64,000 bases of DNA from Tetracentron sinense (taxonomy: Eukaryota > Streptophyta > Magnoliopsida > Trochodendrales > Trochodendraceae): assembly GCA_015143295.1 (NCBI GenBank), contig CM026571.1, positions 7,444,501 through 7,508,500 on the forward strand. Reading direction: 5' to 3'. The first letter of the stretch is position 1, and each line of letters begins with the position of its first letter. Positions 1 through 15,601 of this stretch are shown here, piece after piece. A program made the position numbers and the translations under genes. The notes under the pieces were generated by a model. The model did no database searches, had not been told where the DNA came from, and saw nothing but the letters and a program-made list of their open reading frames with translations.

Positions 1-500
1 TATATTCAACCTTTATTTGCTAAACTTTTTGTAACAACAATTAATGAAAGAACACAGAAACAGTCCTTAACAAAATAAATCAGAACAATATTAACTTACT
101 GGAAACAGGATTAATAGGAACAGTAGATCAAGTCGAGTAGAACTCTTTTCTTAAGACAGATTTCGTCTCTCGCACTGGTGCTTACGAACCTCGGACGTTT
201 ATCTCCCAAGATAAAATGATCTTAGCATAATACAGATGAAGTACTACAATTTGCTTGTCTAGCGAACCAAAAACTGATGCAATAATATCTCTTTGGAATG
301 GAACATACTCTATATGGAATGGAACATACTCTATATGTATGAAGAATTGAATGCACAAATCCTAAATTTTTTCTATCTAAATAACTGGAAGATGATTTGT
401 TTATATATAGGCAATTCATGCCTTTTTGGAATAAGTGAAGAGGCATCTTTTCGGAACAGGTTCATCCATTTGAACCACCCAATAGTAACAATCAATTAAT
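1..500. repeat. Degraded Copia-type LTR (partial, cut by window edge)
   Basis: The stretch at about 150-225 (ttaagacagatttcgtc, then tctcccaagataaaatga) matches in order and spacing the LTR-like segments near 52530-52600 and 40130-40195. The last of these lies beside a Copia RNase H domain. Two short direct repeats (ggaatggaacatactctata) occur at 295-335. No coding domain is visible. Orientation and ends cannot be set because the element runs off the window. Confidence 0.45.
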
Positions 501-918
501 TGGAAAATTAATTAAATAAATTAAATAAATTTTCACCAAAAAATAAGCCTAAGCCCAGTGGCGCATGTGTTGGTTCTACCATGGAGTATGAGCTCACTCC
601 TTCGCAAAATTTGGGTGCCCAAGAGTCCAATAGAAAGAGCCAATCCTTGCTTATATATACCATACAAATAATTCATATTTTTTCAATGTGGGACCATTCA
701 TTGTTACCAACTACTCATTGTCATGTTCAAATGACTCACTTTTAATACAATTTCTCATTTACCTATTAATGACTTTGATTAACCAAATACATGAAATTAT
801 TGTCCACATAGAGGTGAATACATTCCCACTTAGTCCCACCTAGAAAGGTGTGTGGGACCTACATAAATTTATACTTAAATTAGCAAAAACTCATGTCCTC
901 AAAGTCATTTTCTTCCAA
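501..918. other. Spacer, possibly LTR promoter-like sequence
   Basis: No gene is visible. The block around 560-720 holds a TATA-like run (cttatatatacc) and an aatgtgggac motif of the sort common in plant Copia LTRs, so it may continue the LTR remnant. Positions 910-918 are the left target-site copy of the next element. Confidence 0.3.
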
Positions 919-1138
919 GGCTCAGGATTGCCTCTGTCACCCGCCCGAGCTTAGCGCTCGGGCATCCATCCACAATAAGGCACCTGGTATTTTTAAATGA
1001 AAAAAAATTTAGTTGGGCAGAAGTCAAAATGATGGGACAGAGTGAAATACTTCTACCCATGACTTTCTCCCATGTGCCTTATTGTGGGTGGATGCCCGAG
1101 CGCTAAGCTCGGGCGGGTGACAGAGGTAATCCTGAGCC
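919..1138. mobile_element. MITE with 65-bp terminal inverted repeats and 9-bp target duplication (Mutator-like)
   Basis: The left end (ggctcaggattgcctctgtc...) and right end (...gacagaggtaatcctgagcc) are inverted repeats of about 65 bp with few mismatches. The 9-bp sequence ttcttccaa flanks the element exactly on both sides (910-918 and 1139-1147). A 9-bp duplication with long terminal repeats is typical of non-autonomous Mutator-like elements. It is 220 bp long with no coding capacity. The arms contain a GC-rich sub-palindrome (cccgagcttagcgctcggg). Confidence 0.85.
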
Positions 1139-1147
1139 TTCTTCCAA

Positions 1148-1649
1148 CGATGTGTTCGGGTTGAAAGGTCCCTTGTTATCAGATTTCCCTTTTCAACTCA
1201 TTTATAAAGGAGCTTGGTTAGAATTTAGGGTATTTTTAACCGACTCATTACCACCTCTATTGCATAGTTAGGTAATTTTTAACGAGACGGTCTCTGCACG
1301 ACTAGTGTTTTCGAGTATGTAGAATCATAGTAATGGCGAACTTGTTGCCTGGTTACTAACTTCCCAACTGGGGTTTGAACTTTGAACAGACCTTCTAAGA
1401 ACCAGACCTAGCTTGTGGATCCCACCAAAGACTAGCTTCACAAAGATTTGAAGTATAAGGTTTGATTTGTTTGCATACAAAGTCCTTCACTTGCCTCTTG
1501 TTTCTCCATTCACAAGCTCATTGAAACAATATATATATCCCTACCAGCCCCAAGAACCCTCACAGCATTCCTCCCAATATAAACACAGACTCCCTAACTT
1601 TTCTTTTAGCTACCCCAATATTGTCTTCTCTTTCCTTTAAACTTTGCCA
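1148..1649 (+). promoter_or_regulatory. Upstream region of the PAR1 gene with TATA-like sequence
   Basis: This is the non-coding interval between the MITE and the PAR1 start codon. TATA-like sequences occur at about 1530-1538 (atatatata) and 1577-1584 (atataaac). The segment from about 1585 to 1649 is C/T-rich, like a plant 5' UTR. No other gene is seen. Confidence 0.4.
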
Positions 1650-3027
1650 ATGGCTTCTCATTTTAGCTTCAAGACCCTGGCCATCCTGGCTCTTGTTCTT
1701 GCTCTCTCTGTGCAAGGCACCCTAGGTATGCACTAATACTCTCTAATGGGGTATTTGGTATCTAAGGCTCTGTTTGTTTGGAGGGAAAATAGGTGCACTA
1801 ATTGGGGAGAAAAGCCAATTTTTTTACTGCATATAATTCTCTAGTTCTACTTCATGTTTCATGTTTGAGGGAAAATTTTCCCTCAAAACAATCAATGCCT
1901 ATCAAAAACTCATTATCAAACATGCCCTATTCTTTTTCTCTTCCCCTTCTAAAAACTTACTATTTTTTTCATGCTATTGATCTTGGTGGGTTTGCAGGAG
2001 GGATCACTTGTGAGCATCTGAACAAAGACTCGTGCGCTTTCGCTGTATCATCGGGCGGCACACGCTGTGTGCTCGAGAAGCAGGTGCGAAGGAGTGGAGA
2101 GGAGGTGTACACATGTGGTGCATCGAGGATAGAGGCTGATCATAATTTGAAGGACTGGATTGAAACTGATCAATGCGTCGAAGCTTGTGGGGTTGATCGA
2201 AATTCGCTTGGAATATCAACTGATTCCCTTTTGGATTCTCAATTCACACAGAAGCTTTGCTCTACTGGGTGCTATAATAGCTGCTCTAACATCGTTGATC
2301 TCTACTTCAACCTCGCTGCAGGAGAAGGTACGTATAGACTACGAAACTAGAAAAATAAAATGAAACCCAGGACCTCTGGACCTGCTTTTGTGAAAAAGGC
2401 CTTTATTGGATACAAAATGAAAGAAAATAGAAGAATAAATTCAAGAACAAGCAATACAACGGTTGGTTCACTCAACGTTTGAGATTTACACCGATCCACT
2501 ATTTCTATAATTAACCAAGATTATAAACTTTGGAGATGAGAGGAAAAACCCTTTGATAAACTTTTTTTTTTTTTTTGGAAGGGCCTTTGATAAACTTTGG
2601 TTTTCTTTTGTTAATTCTAATATAAGTCATGACAATGACAAGACTATAAATATGAGTTAATATAAGCGAGAAGAAATAGCAAAGGTAGGATAGGTAGGAA
2701 ACGTAGGAATGAAATAGCAAAAGAACTTTCTCCTAAAAAAAAAACTTTCTCTGCCCCCAAACCGACCGTCGTAGACTAAAAATATTTCATACTCGCCTAA
2801 TTATTCTTGAAGAGATGTCTTTAACCACTCTTCCATGAGGTTCTTTGCTAATTTGTTTGAATTGTTTATTTTGTATAGGAGTATTTCTTCCCAAATTATG
2901 TGAGGCACAAGGAGCAAACGCCCGTAGAATAATGGCCGAGATTCACAGCTCTGGTAGTGTAGCCCCAGGACCCAAGTCTGAGTTGCCTGCGAACTACGTT
3001 GTTGCACCGGCAATGGCACCGTACTGA
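1650..3027 (+). CDS. PAR1 (photoassimilate-responsive 1) family secreted protein
   Basis: There are three exons: 1650-1725, 1998-2327 and 2879-3027. All introns are GT-AG and the phases agree, giving a 184-residue protein. Residues 1-25 form a signal peptide (basic start, then a Leu/Ala-rich core). The mature part keeps the family blocks GGITCEHL, CAFAVSS, RCVLEKQV, KDWIETDQC, FTQKLCS, NIVDLYFNLAAGEG and FLPKLCEAQGANARR, with ten cysteines likely paired outside the cell. The family was named for transcripts induced by sugar accumulation and viral stress in tobacco; its biochemical role is unknown. Length and motifs are normal, so the gene looks functional. The start is the only ATG in frame with the signal peptide. 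A small MITE sits in intron 1. Confidence 0.93.
1766..1899. mobile_element. Short MITE in PAR1 intron 1
   Basis: The left end (ggctctgtttgtttggaggg) and the inverted right end (ggcattgattgttttgaggg) match imperfectly and bracket 134 bp. The GTTTG-rich termini resemble the elements at 15094-15232, 43420-43565 and 62555-62695. It lies wholly within the intron. Confidence 0.5.
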
Positions 3028-3640
3028 TCTGCATTAAGACATGTTTTGTGCATGCTCTTAATATGGGCTGTATTTGGTTGTTTGTAAGCTTACATATGTT
3101 GTGCAGTCACTTGTAATGGATTTTATCATATATATAAATGAAAATAAGTTTGTTATTGTAGTTAATATGATCTTGTATGGTGAGGGCTGGTGGGAAGTTG
3201 TCAAACTTTGGACTCGATGCGATCCGAAGCCCTGCCCAAAATTTTGACCTAACCCGTTTGGGTATTTTGACATGTTTTATCTCTTATGTTGTAATCTTAG
3301 ATATATATAAGGAGTTTTAGGATTTATTTTGAAAAAAAAAAAAAAGTCATAAACAAGGTGTAAAAGAAATAGGTTTCTGAGTGTTTTATAGAAATCTCCA
3401 TGTTGATTTAGTGGATTGATCGCGCACAACAATGGCTTACCTAGCCCCTTGGCCGGGCTACATGTAAGTGTTGGGATAGGTTTAACCCCTTAATTGGGCT
3501 GGGTTGTTTGCCCATTAAATTATTACGTATCCTGGGTTTAGAATATCATGCAACAATTCAGTCCATATCCGATGTTGGTGTTAGAGCTTTGAGTTTTGTA
3601 CTAGGCCTGGCCTCCAAGCATTTATCTTTCATACAAATTA
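3028..3640. other. PAR1 3' flank and spacer
   Basis: This contains the PAR1 3' UTR, with T-rich sequence and possible poly(A) signals near 3130-3160. A poly-A tract at about 3331-3344 follows. No coding sequence is recognised. Confidence 0.4.
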
Positions 3641-3641
3641 T

Positions 3642-4231
3642 GGTTTAAAAAATCGCCGAAACCGTTACATAACGCTCGTTACGTAAAGGTTTCGGTGGCC
3701 TCCGATACCCTATACCATATCTTTATCCGTGTATCCTGAAACAAAACTCTAACTCTCGAAACCATTACGTAACGGGGGTTACGTCTTGATGTGTAAAGGT
3801 TTCGGTCATAGGACTGGGTTCCAAAAATCTCTAAACTCATTCTAAAACCTAATCTTTGCTTCCTCTTTTCTTCTCTACCTATTCTTAGTACATTTTTCTT
3901 TAAAATATTTTTTTTTGTTGATTAATAATTTAATTTGGGGTTTAATCAATAGATTTGAAGGAATCCAAGACAGGTTCTTTATTTTGGGTATGTTTCAACC
4001 CTCGACCCATCTAATTTCTTTATTTCTAAATTTTGAGCTTCATATTGGTTTTAAAAGTATCTTGTTACTAATTTATTATATGTTTTTTTTTTTTTTTCTA
4101 TTTATTGAATTTTTTGGATAGTTTTTAAACAAAAAAGAAAAAAAATCAGTAAAGGCCGAAACCGTTATGTAACGGTGTTACGTAAAAGTCTCGGCCGTGT
4201 CCGTTACGGTGTTCGAAACCATTTTTTAACC
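3642..4231. repeat. Palindrome-rich repeat with ccgttacgtaacgg motifs
   Basis: Copies of gaaaccgttacgtaacg and its complement recur at about 3657-3695, 3758-3805 and 4155-4222. The outer edges (ggtttaaaaaatcg and the inverted ggttaaaaaatggt) look like degenerate terminal inverted repeats of a non-autonomous DNA element of about 590 bp. No coding capacity is seen. Confidence 0.5.
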
Positions 4232-4379
4232 CTTAATACAAACCACTTGGCTGGAACGTTGAAGGAGAATGATATTTGCAAGTGAGTCGATCTTGAGTTT
4301 GACCATTACGAAATTTCACATTTGGCTGGAATCTGAACCTTAAAGGCAGATTTCAATGACGCTATTCTAACCTCGGTTC

Positions 4380-4860
4380 TTAGAAAAAAATAATATTAAC
4401 CTTAAGTTGATTAAGCATAACCATAGTTAAATGGGGCTTTGCAAGCTACCACGTGTTCCTTTTAACACCTACTAACTGTGGTTAAGATTCACTAACCCCT
4501 AGGGTTCATCCATCTAACCTTGGTATTAGAAAATAAAAATTCAAAAATATTAACATTAGGTTTATTATGCTTAACCATAATTAAAAGGGACTCTATAGGT
4601 CGTCACGTGTCCCTTTTAACACTCACTAACTGTGGTTAAGATTCACTCATCCCCAAGGTCCATCCATCCAAAAGGTTCATCCATCTAACTTTGGTTTCTA
4701 GAAAATAATAAATTAAAAAAACATTAATCTTAGGTTGATTATGCTTAATCACAGTTAAATGGAACTCTACAAATTGCCACATGTCCTTTTAACACCCACT
4801 AATTGTGGTTAAGATTTACTCACCCCTTAGGTTAATATTTTAACCAAGTTAGTGGATGGG
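4380..4860. repeat. Tandem array of about three 150-180-bp units
   Basis: Three successive units share this order: attaacnttaggttgattatgc, a block with cacgtgt/cacatgt plus ccttttaacac, then aactgtggttaagattcac, then catccatctaac. Units begin near 4380, 4533 and 4705. A fourth degenerate block lies at 5160-5290. The core matches the arms of the inverted-repeat elements at 16693, 18369, 30862, 50860 and 51380, so the array may have grown from such a transposon. Confidence 0.7.
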
Positions 4861-4880
4861 CCATTTTCTTTTACGACTTT

Positions 4881-5026
4881 GTTATTGAGACCTCATAAGG
4901 GCCAAGACCACCGAGACTTCATGCCCGTGCACGAGATTTCAGGTAGGGCCCATTTTCATATGGTGAGCCTCACCTGAAATTCCGTGCATGGGCACGAGGT
5001 CTCGGCCTTTATGCGGTCTCAATAAC
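4881..5026. mobile_element. 146-bp inverted-repeat MITE
   Basis: The ends gttattgagacc and ggtctcaataac are exact inverted repeats. Inverted similarity continues through accaccgagacttcatgccc / gggcacgaggtctcggcct and gagatttcaggt / acctgaaattc. The element is almost entirely a fold-back with a loop of about 20 bp, and has no coding capacity. Confidence 0.75.
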
Positions 5027-5600
5027 ATTTTCCTTTCTTTTAATAAAATAATATAATTAAAGTGGGGTGAGTAAATCTCGATTGCATTAGTAAACTTGAA
5101 AGAGACCAAATCCTTTATAACTGGACTCAGGGGAGTCCGGTTACTCTTGAGGTTGCCAAGTGTCCCTTTTGACACCCGTTAACTGTGGTTAAAACTTGCC
5201 CACCCCTAAGATTCATTCACCAATCCTTAGTTTTTAGAAAAAAAATATTAATGTTTTTTAATTAAAACCTGGTTAAAATTACTAGCTCAAAAGTTTAATT
5301 TTAAAAAAGAAAATTCTAAAAAAAAGGATAGGTGTAGTGTTCCGGTAAGTTAACATGTAAAAAGAGGATTAGGTAGATGGCTCACTGGACTCGCCGTCGA
5401 AGCAAGAGACAGAGAAGGATCTTCACGGCCGGGGAAGAGGAACATTGCCGGCCCAAGAAAGGAAGACTGCAGTTCGGTTTATTGCCGCCATTAAATTAAC
5501 ATGTACAAAGAGGCGATGATAACAAACAATACGACCAAGGACGGCCCTATAATCTATATCTTAGATGATATGCCGTGGAAAAACCAACTAACAAAGCTCG
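5027..5600. other. Spacer upstream of the subtilase locus
   Basis: It holds a degenerate copy of the 4380-4860 repeat core (about 5158-5290), then A/T-rich sequence and a non-repetitive GC-richer block at 5380-5500. No gene is recognised. Confidence 0.35.
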
Positions 5601-5614
5601 TGCTCGAGCTCGCG

Positions 5615-5626
5615 TATAAATAAATA
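5615..5626 (+). promoter_or_regulatory. TATA box of the subtilase locus
   Basis: The sequence tataaataaata lies about 60-70 bp upstream of the start codon at 5686. This is good placement for a plant core promoter with a short 5' UTR. Confidence 0.6.
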
Positions 5627-5685
5627 CCTGAATTCTCTCTTCCTAGGACAGTAAGAATCAGTTCAGAGTCTAGCTGGACTACCCC

Positions 5686-9496
<3,811 letters not shown>

Positions 9497-9627
9497 CCAA
9501 CAGGCTGGGAAAGCGGTGTTGAGATAGTGTGACCCCCATTTGTACTGCCTCTCTTGAGGTAGTAGAAGAACTGGAATAATGTTGCAGGAGCCCACTGTAG
9601 TTTTTACAGTATGCTGGAGAAACAGAA

Positions 9628-9633
9628 AATAAA
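9628..9633 (+). terminator. Possible poly(A) signal of the subtilase locus
   Basis: An aataaa hexamer lies about 130 bp after the stop at 9496. It is followed by T-rich sequence, as expected for a plant 3' UTR. Confidence 0.4.
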
Positions 9634-9879
9634 GCATCGTTTCATTGCCTTCATGCTTAATTTTAGAATTATTTTCTGTAATTTCTATGAATTTTCTTCT
9701 CACTCTCTTCTTTGGCAACCTTGTTCCTGTTATTTCTATGGTTTCTTGTCTCATGTCTGTCACTGCTCCAAGTAACAGTAAGTTGAGCTGAAATGGATTG
9801 GTATTTGGTAAATGAGGCAGTTCCCCCATTGTTATCATCTGAGCGCATTGTTTTTAACCTACTTGGACTGGTGCTTAAG

Positions 9880-9995
9880 CAATTCTTCCAACTTCTCGTA
9901 TAAAAACTTTTCTGGGAGCATTCCATCGAGCACCCAGAAGAGGAGACTTTGTGGTCCTCCAATTACAATGAACTGCACTGGGAATCCGGAATCCC
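9880..9995 (+). pseudogene. Fragment of an LRR receptor-like protein
   Basis: One frame reads SSNFSYKNFSGSIPSS, then RRLCGPPITMNCTG. This is the usual signature of the last leucine-rich repeat and the capping region in Cf/RLP-type receptors (NFSG.IPSSTQ ... LCGPPL...C). There is no leader, repeat array or membrane segment nearby, so it is an isolated scrap of a gene for a cell-surface immune or developmental receptor. It could equally derive from an LRR receptor kinase. Confidence 0.55.
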
Positions 9996-10114
9996 TAAAG
10001 ATAGTGATATACCATTAATTTCATGAGTGAAGGAAGCTACAAAAAAAAACTTAACCCAAAGGAGTTTTTTTTTTTTTCGGAACCCAACTGATGCCATAAC
10101 TAACCAACTGCCAT

Positions 10115-10312
10115 TTTTTTTTTTTGGTTGAACGAGGGTATCCGTCTCCCGGAGACTAAGTCCCTCGGGCTGTCCAAATCCGCCCTATTACACAACCAAG
10201 AAAGCCAGCCAGGATAAATCCTGGAGGTTGGCCAACAAGGGGAAGGGACTTGAACTCAAGACCTCCGCTTCCTGATGGGGTCTTGGCCACTAGCCCAACC
10301 CTTCTGCCATTA
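10115..10312 (-). mobile_element. tRNA-derived SINE
   Basis: On the minus strand the head has an A-box-like tgggctagtggccaagac and a B-box-like tcttgagttcaagtccc, spaced as in tRNA-derived SINEs. The element ends in ggttgtgtaat... and a poly-A run (poly-T on the plus strand at 10110-10122). It has no coding capacity. Confidence 0.65.
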
Positions 10313-10667
10313 ACCCAAGGCAAAAGATGTCATCCTCATTTTTTTTTCGGTGAAATGTTATCTTGTAATTAAGTCATGCTCTTCTCTTGAGCCTCATTTA
10401 AAGAATTTCTATTGAGGAGCATTTTTGGCAATAAAAGAGGCTGGCATTGATGAACAAATAAATAAAAAAGGATTTTGGAACCAGGATTGCTAGGAGTGCA
10501 TGTACTAAGAAACTATAATCTCCATTAAAATAGAGCTTATGATCCGGTACAACTTATATAAGAGTTGCCCAAAAACAAGAAAGGAAAGAAAGAACTGACA
10601 TTGAAGCATCCTCATCATAGTGCTTATTTATTTACTAGGAGTTTATAAAGCCTTCCTGTTTCAGCAC

Positions 10668-13600
10668 TTAGGAAACTCCCAACAGCTTCTTTATATCCTT
10701 CTGCAAAAACATCACAACAAAAAGGAGAACCTAAGCTAATAGAAAGCAGCATCAGCCTGAATCAAATGAAATGTTGAATGGTTTAAATAGGTTTTACCTC
10801 AATGCTAAGAGGAGAAGTTGTGGGTGCATAGCGGTCCACAACATGCCCATCCTTATCGACCAGGAATTTCGCAAAGTTCCATTTGATGCCATCCCCAAAA
10901 ATTCCACCTTTGCTCGACTTCAAGAACTTGTACACTGGAGATGCCTTATCACCATTCACATCAACCTAAATCAAGAACAAAAAGTGAGGGTGGTTGTTCT
11001 GGAGCGTTTTGTCAGGTTTAGATCTAATGTTGGTGATAGCTTTTGGATTCTCTTTCATGATTGTTTATTTACTTCTAGCAAGGTGAAATCATCGAGGTTG
11101 GCTCAATTCAATCACATTTGAAATCAACTTAATAGACGACCCAATTTTAAACAAAAACAGAAAGAGGTTGGCTCAATTCAATCACATTTGGAATCAACTT
11201 CATAGACAACCCAATTTTAAACAAAAACAGAGAGAGGTTGGCTCAATTCAATCACATTTGGAATCAACTTCATAGACAACCCAATTTTAAACAAAAACAG
11301 AGAGAGAAGTCGATCAAATTCTGTCTCAGCTAACATGACAAGTTCAAGCATTACCGCTTTCATAAAATGATAATAAAATGAATGCACTTTTCCCATTCCT
11401 ATTAAATAATTGGCAGACTCGTCATACCACATTACGTAAAATCAGACATGCATGTATTATACTTTAGATAAAGCTTGTGGGAATGAAATTCTAGTTATAT
11501 ACCATGCTAAGGAGTCAAAGCAGTATTTGTGTACCATGTTAATGAATAATCGGTTGAACAATTTGAATTTCAAGCGGAGTCTTTGGATTTCTGGAACGTG
11601 GGTATAGATTTTCTTGCAGACAAGCAAAAAAAGCTGTATAACAATATGGGACTATCTTCCTTAAGGTTGCACTCTCTCATTCATTGAGACAACATGAAAG
11701 GGGGGAGGTGTGCTAGAAGTTTCAGCCAGATAATTTTTGCCAAGAGTCCACTAGTGGACATCTTTGATTCAGAAGTTTATCATCCCCAAACCTTAAGATT
11801 TAGACAAGTAGGAGATACTTCTGAACATCACAACAGATTCTCTCCGTGACAAAAGATCAAGCCAAAGTAAGACCCTCTACATCACAGTTGACCAGATAAA
11901 TCAGAGCCAATGGATAAATTTAAGAAAGAACTTATTCAAGATAAGATGTGCTTTCTTGTTTGTTCTAATTGATTGGATATAGAGAGGATGATGCAAAGAG
12001 TGCTTAAGATGGAACGGAAACAAGACATTTAGTCATGTTTGGCATAGCCTGGCTATTGTATCTAGAGACGTCTCAGATATGAGAAAGAATATTTTGCACC
12101 AATTTTGTTTACCTTGTCAAATTTGAGATACTCAGCTATGAGAAAGGATATTTTGCACCAATTTTTTTTACCTTGTCAAAGATGGGATACTCAGCTTTGA
12201 AGCGAGTGCAAGCAAACTCTAAAATCTGATCGTTATTTCCTGGCTCCTGAGCGCCAAACTGATTGCATGGAAAAGCCAGTATCTCTAGACCTGCACTAAG
12301 AACAAAGAAAAAGTCAAGCCTTGCTTGTGAAAAAAAGTAAATTAGAAAAATAAATAAATAAAGTACAAAATAAGCTCCGACCAATTTTGATGCTTTACTA
12401 GGTTAAAAAATTAGAGCTATACCGAACATGAATCTACTCAACAAAAATGACATTTGCTTAAAATTGTCATATCATTAACTGAAGCAACTTCTGCAACTTC
12501 CTTTTAAAAGCGCGAAAAACATACTGTTTTCCCCACTGTTTTCCCCATGGATTTCCGGAGATAATTCTTAAAAGAAAGTTCAGAACTAGTAGAACCAAGG
12601 GGAGGGGCATAACGTTTCCAAGAAAATTGCTGGATTGCAACATTTGTCCAGGTACATGTGAAAATCTAGAACACACATAACTCAAAAGAGGAACCATAAA
12701 ATCAGGCCCAAATTATTAAACTACCAAGGATGAATGAAAAACCAATATGCTCCAGACATGCACGCATTCACACATGCATGTGTGGTATGTGCACACGTGC
12801 CAAGAAACAAGAAACAATAACCAAATCCCGAACCTTGATCTTTGTACTTCTGGTATAACTGGCTCAGCTCTGTGTAGTTTGAGTTGGTCAAGCCACTGCA
12901 GGAACAAATTAAACATCAAACAACAAATAAACTGTTAAAATGACACAAACATTGGATAGAATTGAATTGGAAGGTTCACTTGACAGGGGCAGAGCCAGAA
13001 TTGTCTTTTAGGGGGGGTAATGATGCTAGTAATTATAAGGGTAAATTACAATGACCTCCCCTGAGGTTTCGCAAAATTTCAGAAACCTCCCTTTTTGTTT
13101 CTGAAATTAGATTGCCCTCCCCTGTGTTTCCCGTGTGTTTCAAGTAGTGGTAACAGATTCCCCCTTCCATTAATTTGCCATTACTAACATTGACGGAATT
13201 TGATGATGCCATTGTCTAAATAATTTAAAATGCCTGAATTACCCCCAAATTACTAATAATACAAAAAATGTTTTTTAACTCATTTGTTCTTTAACAAAAA
13301 GACTTCAACATCAACGTAAGCAAATGGTGCTAGACTTTTATGTTCCGTTTGTTTCGATGAAAAATAGGTGAAAACAAATCCAATCCGCAGAAAATGTCAT
13401 TTAGGTGTGTGCGTTTGTTTGTAAAATCTTTTGTAACTAAAATGTTTCATGGAAAAGGAACCACTTTTGCATAAATGACTTACATTTCAAAACCCGTAAG
13501 TCATTTTCCTATAAAATCTCTCTTAAAATATGTTTTAAATTTTGTAAAATGACCCATATTCACCAATTTTTTTTTTAATATCCAAACAAAAATTAATTTT

Positions 13601-15561
13601 TTTAATATTTTAAATTTTTATATTTTTTTAAAAAAATATTTTTATTTTCAAAGAATGCAACCAAAAACAAAAATAATCATATTTTACCATAAAAAAATTT
13701 TCTTTCGTAAATAGTTTACGTCATAAAAAAATTTACGTTACAATTCTCGTGAAAACTAACGGAGCCTTAGGGACACTATGGGAGTGATGTCCGTATTCTT
13801 TATTTTGAATAGAAACTTAATTATCAAAATTAAATTTTTTTCCCCTAGACTATTTACACGTACACAAATGTCTTTCAAGCATTGCATTCAAAAGAGTTGC
13901 TTATCAGGGAGAGGAAAGAAAGCCACTAGCACCAAACATTTAAAATGCCTAGTGAAATGGGGTAAAATACTAAAAGTGAATTCTCAATTAACAGTGTTAA
14001 CTCTTTAAACATGGAGGTAAGTGTAATTTTAGAAATAAGAGGGAAGGTTTCTGAAATTTCGCCAAACCTTAGGGGAGGTTAATGTAATTTACCCTAATTA
14101 TTATTGATGGTTCTGTGAAGAATGATTAGGGGCGTATGAAAATATTTTGGTCTAGGGGTGTGGGGGTAGCTCTTGAATTTTTTAGGGCCAAGTTCGTTCC
14201 TCTGTTTGTGCCCATTTGTAAAGAAAATATTTTTTCTTTAAGTTGAGGGCAGCCGCTTCCCATGCTCAATGTTATACTCTCTTAAATTAAATTCCTCAGT
14301 TTTTGCCCATTTGTAAAGAAAATATTTTTTCTTTAAGTTGGGGGTAGCCGCTTCCCATGCCCATTGTTATGCTCTCTTAAATTAAATAATATAGTATAAA
14401 ACTCAGCTTCTTTTTTTCTTTTCTCAAAAGTTTAGGAGGAAGCTGTCCATGTCCATGCATCTTAAATTAAATAATATAGTATAAATTTAACTTCTTTTTT
14501 CTCTCAAAAGTTCAGGCTACGCCCCTTTGTATCAATGATAAAAAAAACTGGCTTCATGTGGCTCCGCACCTGGACTTGACCATATACCCAACTGAATATC
14601 AGGTTCTAGAAATTTAATCTCCAAATAAAAGAAACCTAATTGAACCACAGAGAGAGATCATATACCACTGGGATGCAACATTGACAATCACTAAGACCTT
14701 TCCCTTGTAAGTGCTAAGATCCACATCATTTCCCCTAGCATCCTGCAAGTAAAAGTAAAACACAACATTCAATAACAAATACTAGCTAGCTGCATCCTCG
14801 AGAAATAAATCAAGGGAAAGAGAAAGAGTGGATATGGTGGTTTTTGTTTGCAGAAGAGAGGTTCCTTCGGGTGCGTTCGTCTGGCAAGAAAGTGAGGGAA
14901 AAGAAAAGTAAAATGTGTTTTCTTGCACTTTTCTTGTGTTTGGTTTGCAAGAAACACACTTGCACACTTTCATTTTCTTGAATTTTCTCAATTGTGACAA
15001 ACTGTCTCCCAAAAACTTCATCCATCTTTTGATGTTTCTTTTGATGGTTATTTTGAGAGAAAATTTTAAGTTTCTTTTCTGTTTTCCTTAAGCTGTGTTT
15101 GGTTGTCGAGAAAATAGGCGAAACATAGAAAATAAAAGAAAATTTTGGATTTATAATACAATTTTTAGTTGTGTTTTGTCGAATTTTCTTTTCTTTTCCA
15201 TGTTTTTACTTCTTTTCTCGGCAACCAAACATATTTCTTCTCCTTTCTTTTCTTTTCTTTTCTTTTCTTTTACCCACTTTCTCACCAAAAGAACGCACCC
15301 TTGGGAAACAAATGGGAAGAGAAAGAGTCTGTGTGTGAGGGGGAGAGAGAAGTGCAGAGGTTAGGATGGTTAGAGAGAAAGATGGGGAGGTGAGGTAGTT
15401 AGAGAGAGAAAAGTGAGAAGATGGTGAGACCCATTAAAAGAGAGGTTTGAGAAAGAGAGAAAAAACTCAGAATTGAGGAACAAAGAGGATGCCACATGAC
15501 ATCTTATATTTCTTTATATTATAGCATAGAATCTATAGACACGGGGTTTTAGGGAAATGAG

Positions 15562-15601
<40 letters not shown>

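Noticed and set aside
4380..4860. Regularly spaced repeats that might suggest a CRISPR-like array
   Set aside because: Units are 150-180 bp, diverged and transposon-derived in a eukaryotic genome. There are no short repeats with unique spacers and no cas genes.
10115..10312. tRNA-like A and B boxes
   Set aside because: The sequence cannot fold a full cloverleaf and has a SINE body and poly-A tail. The same holds for 33285-33375 and 50279-50400.
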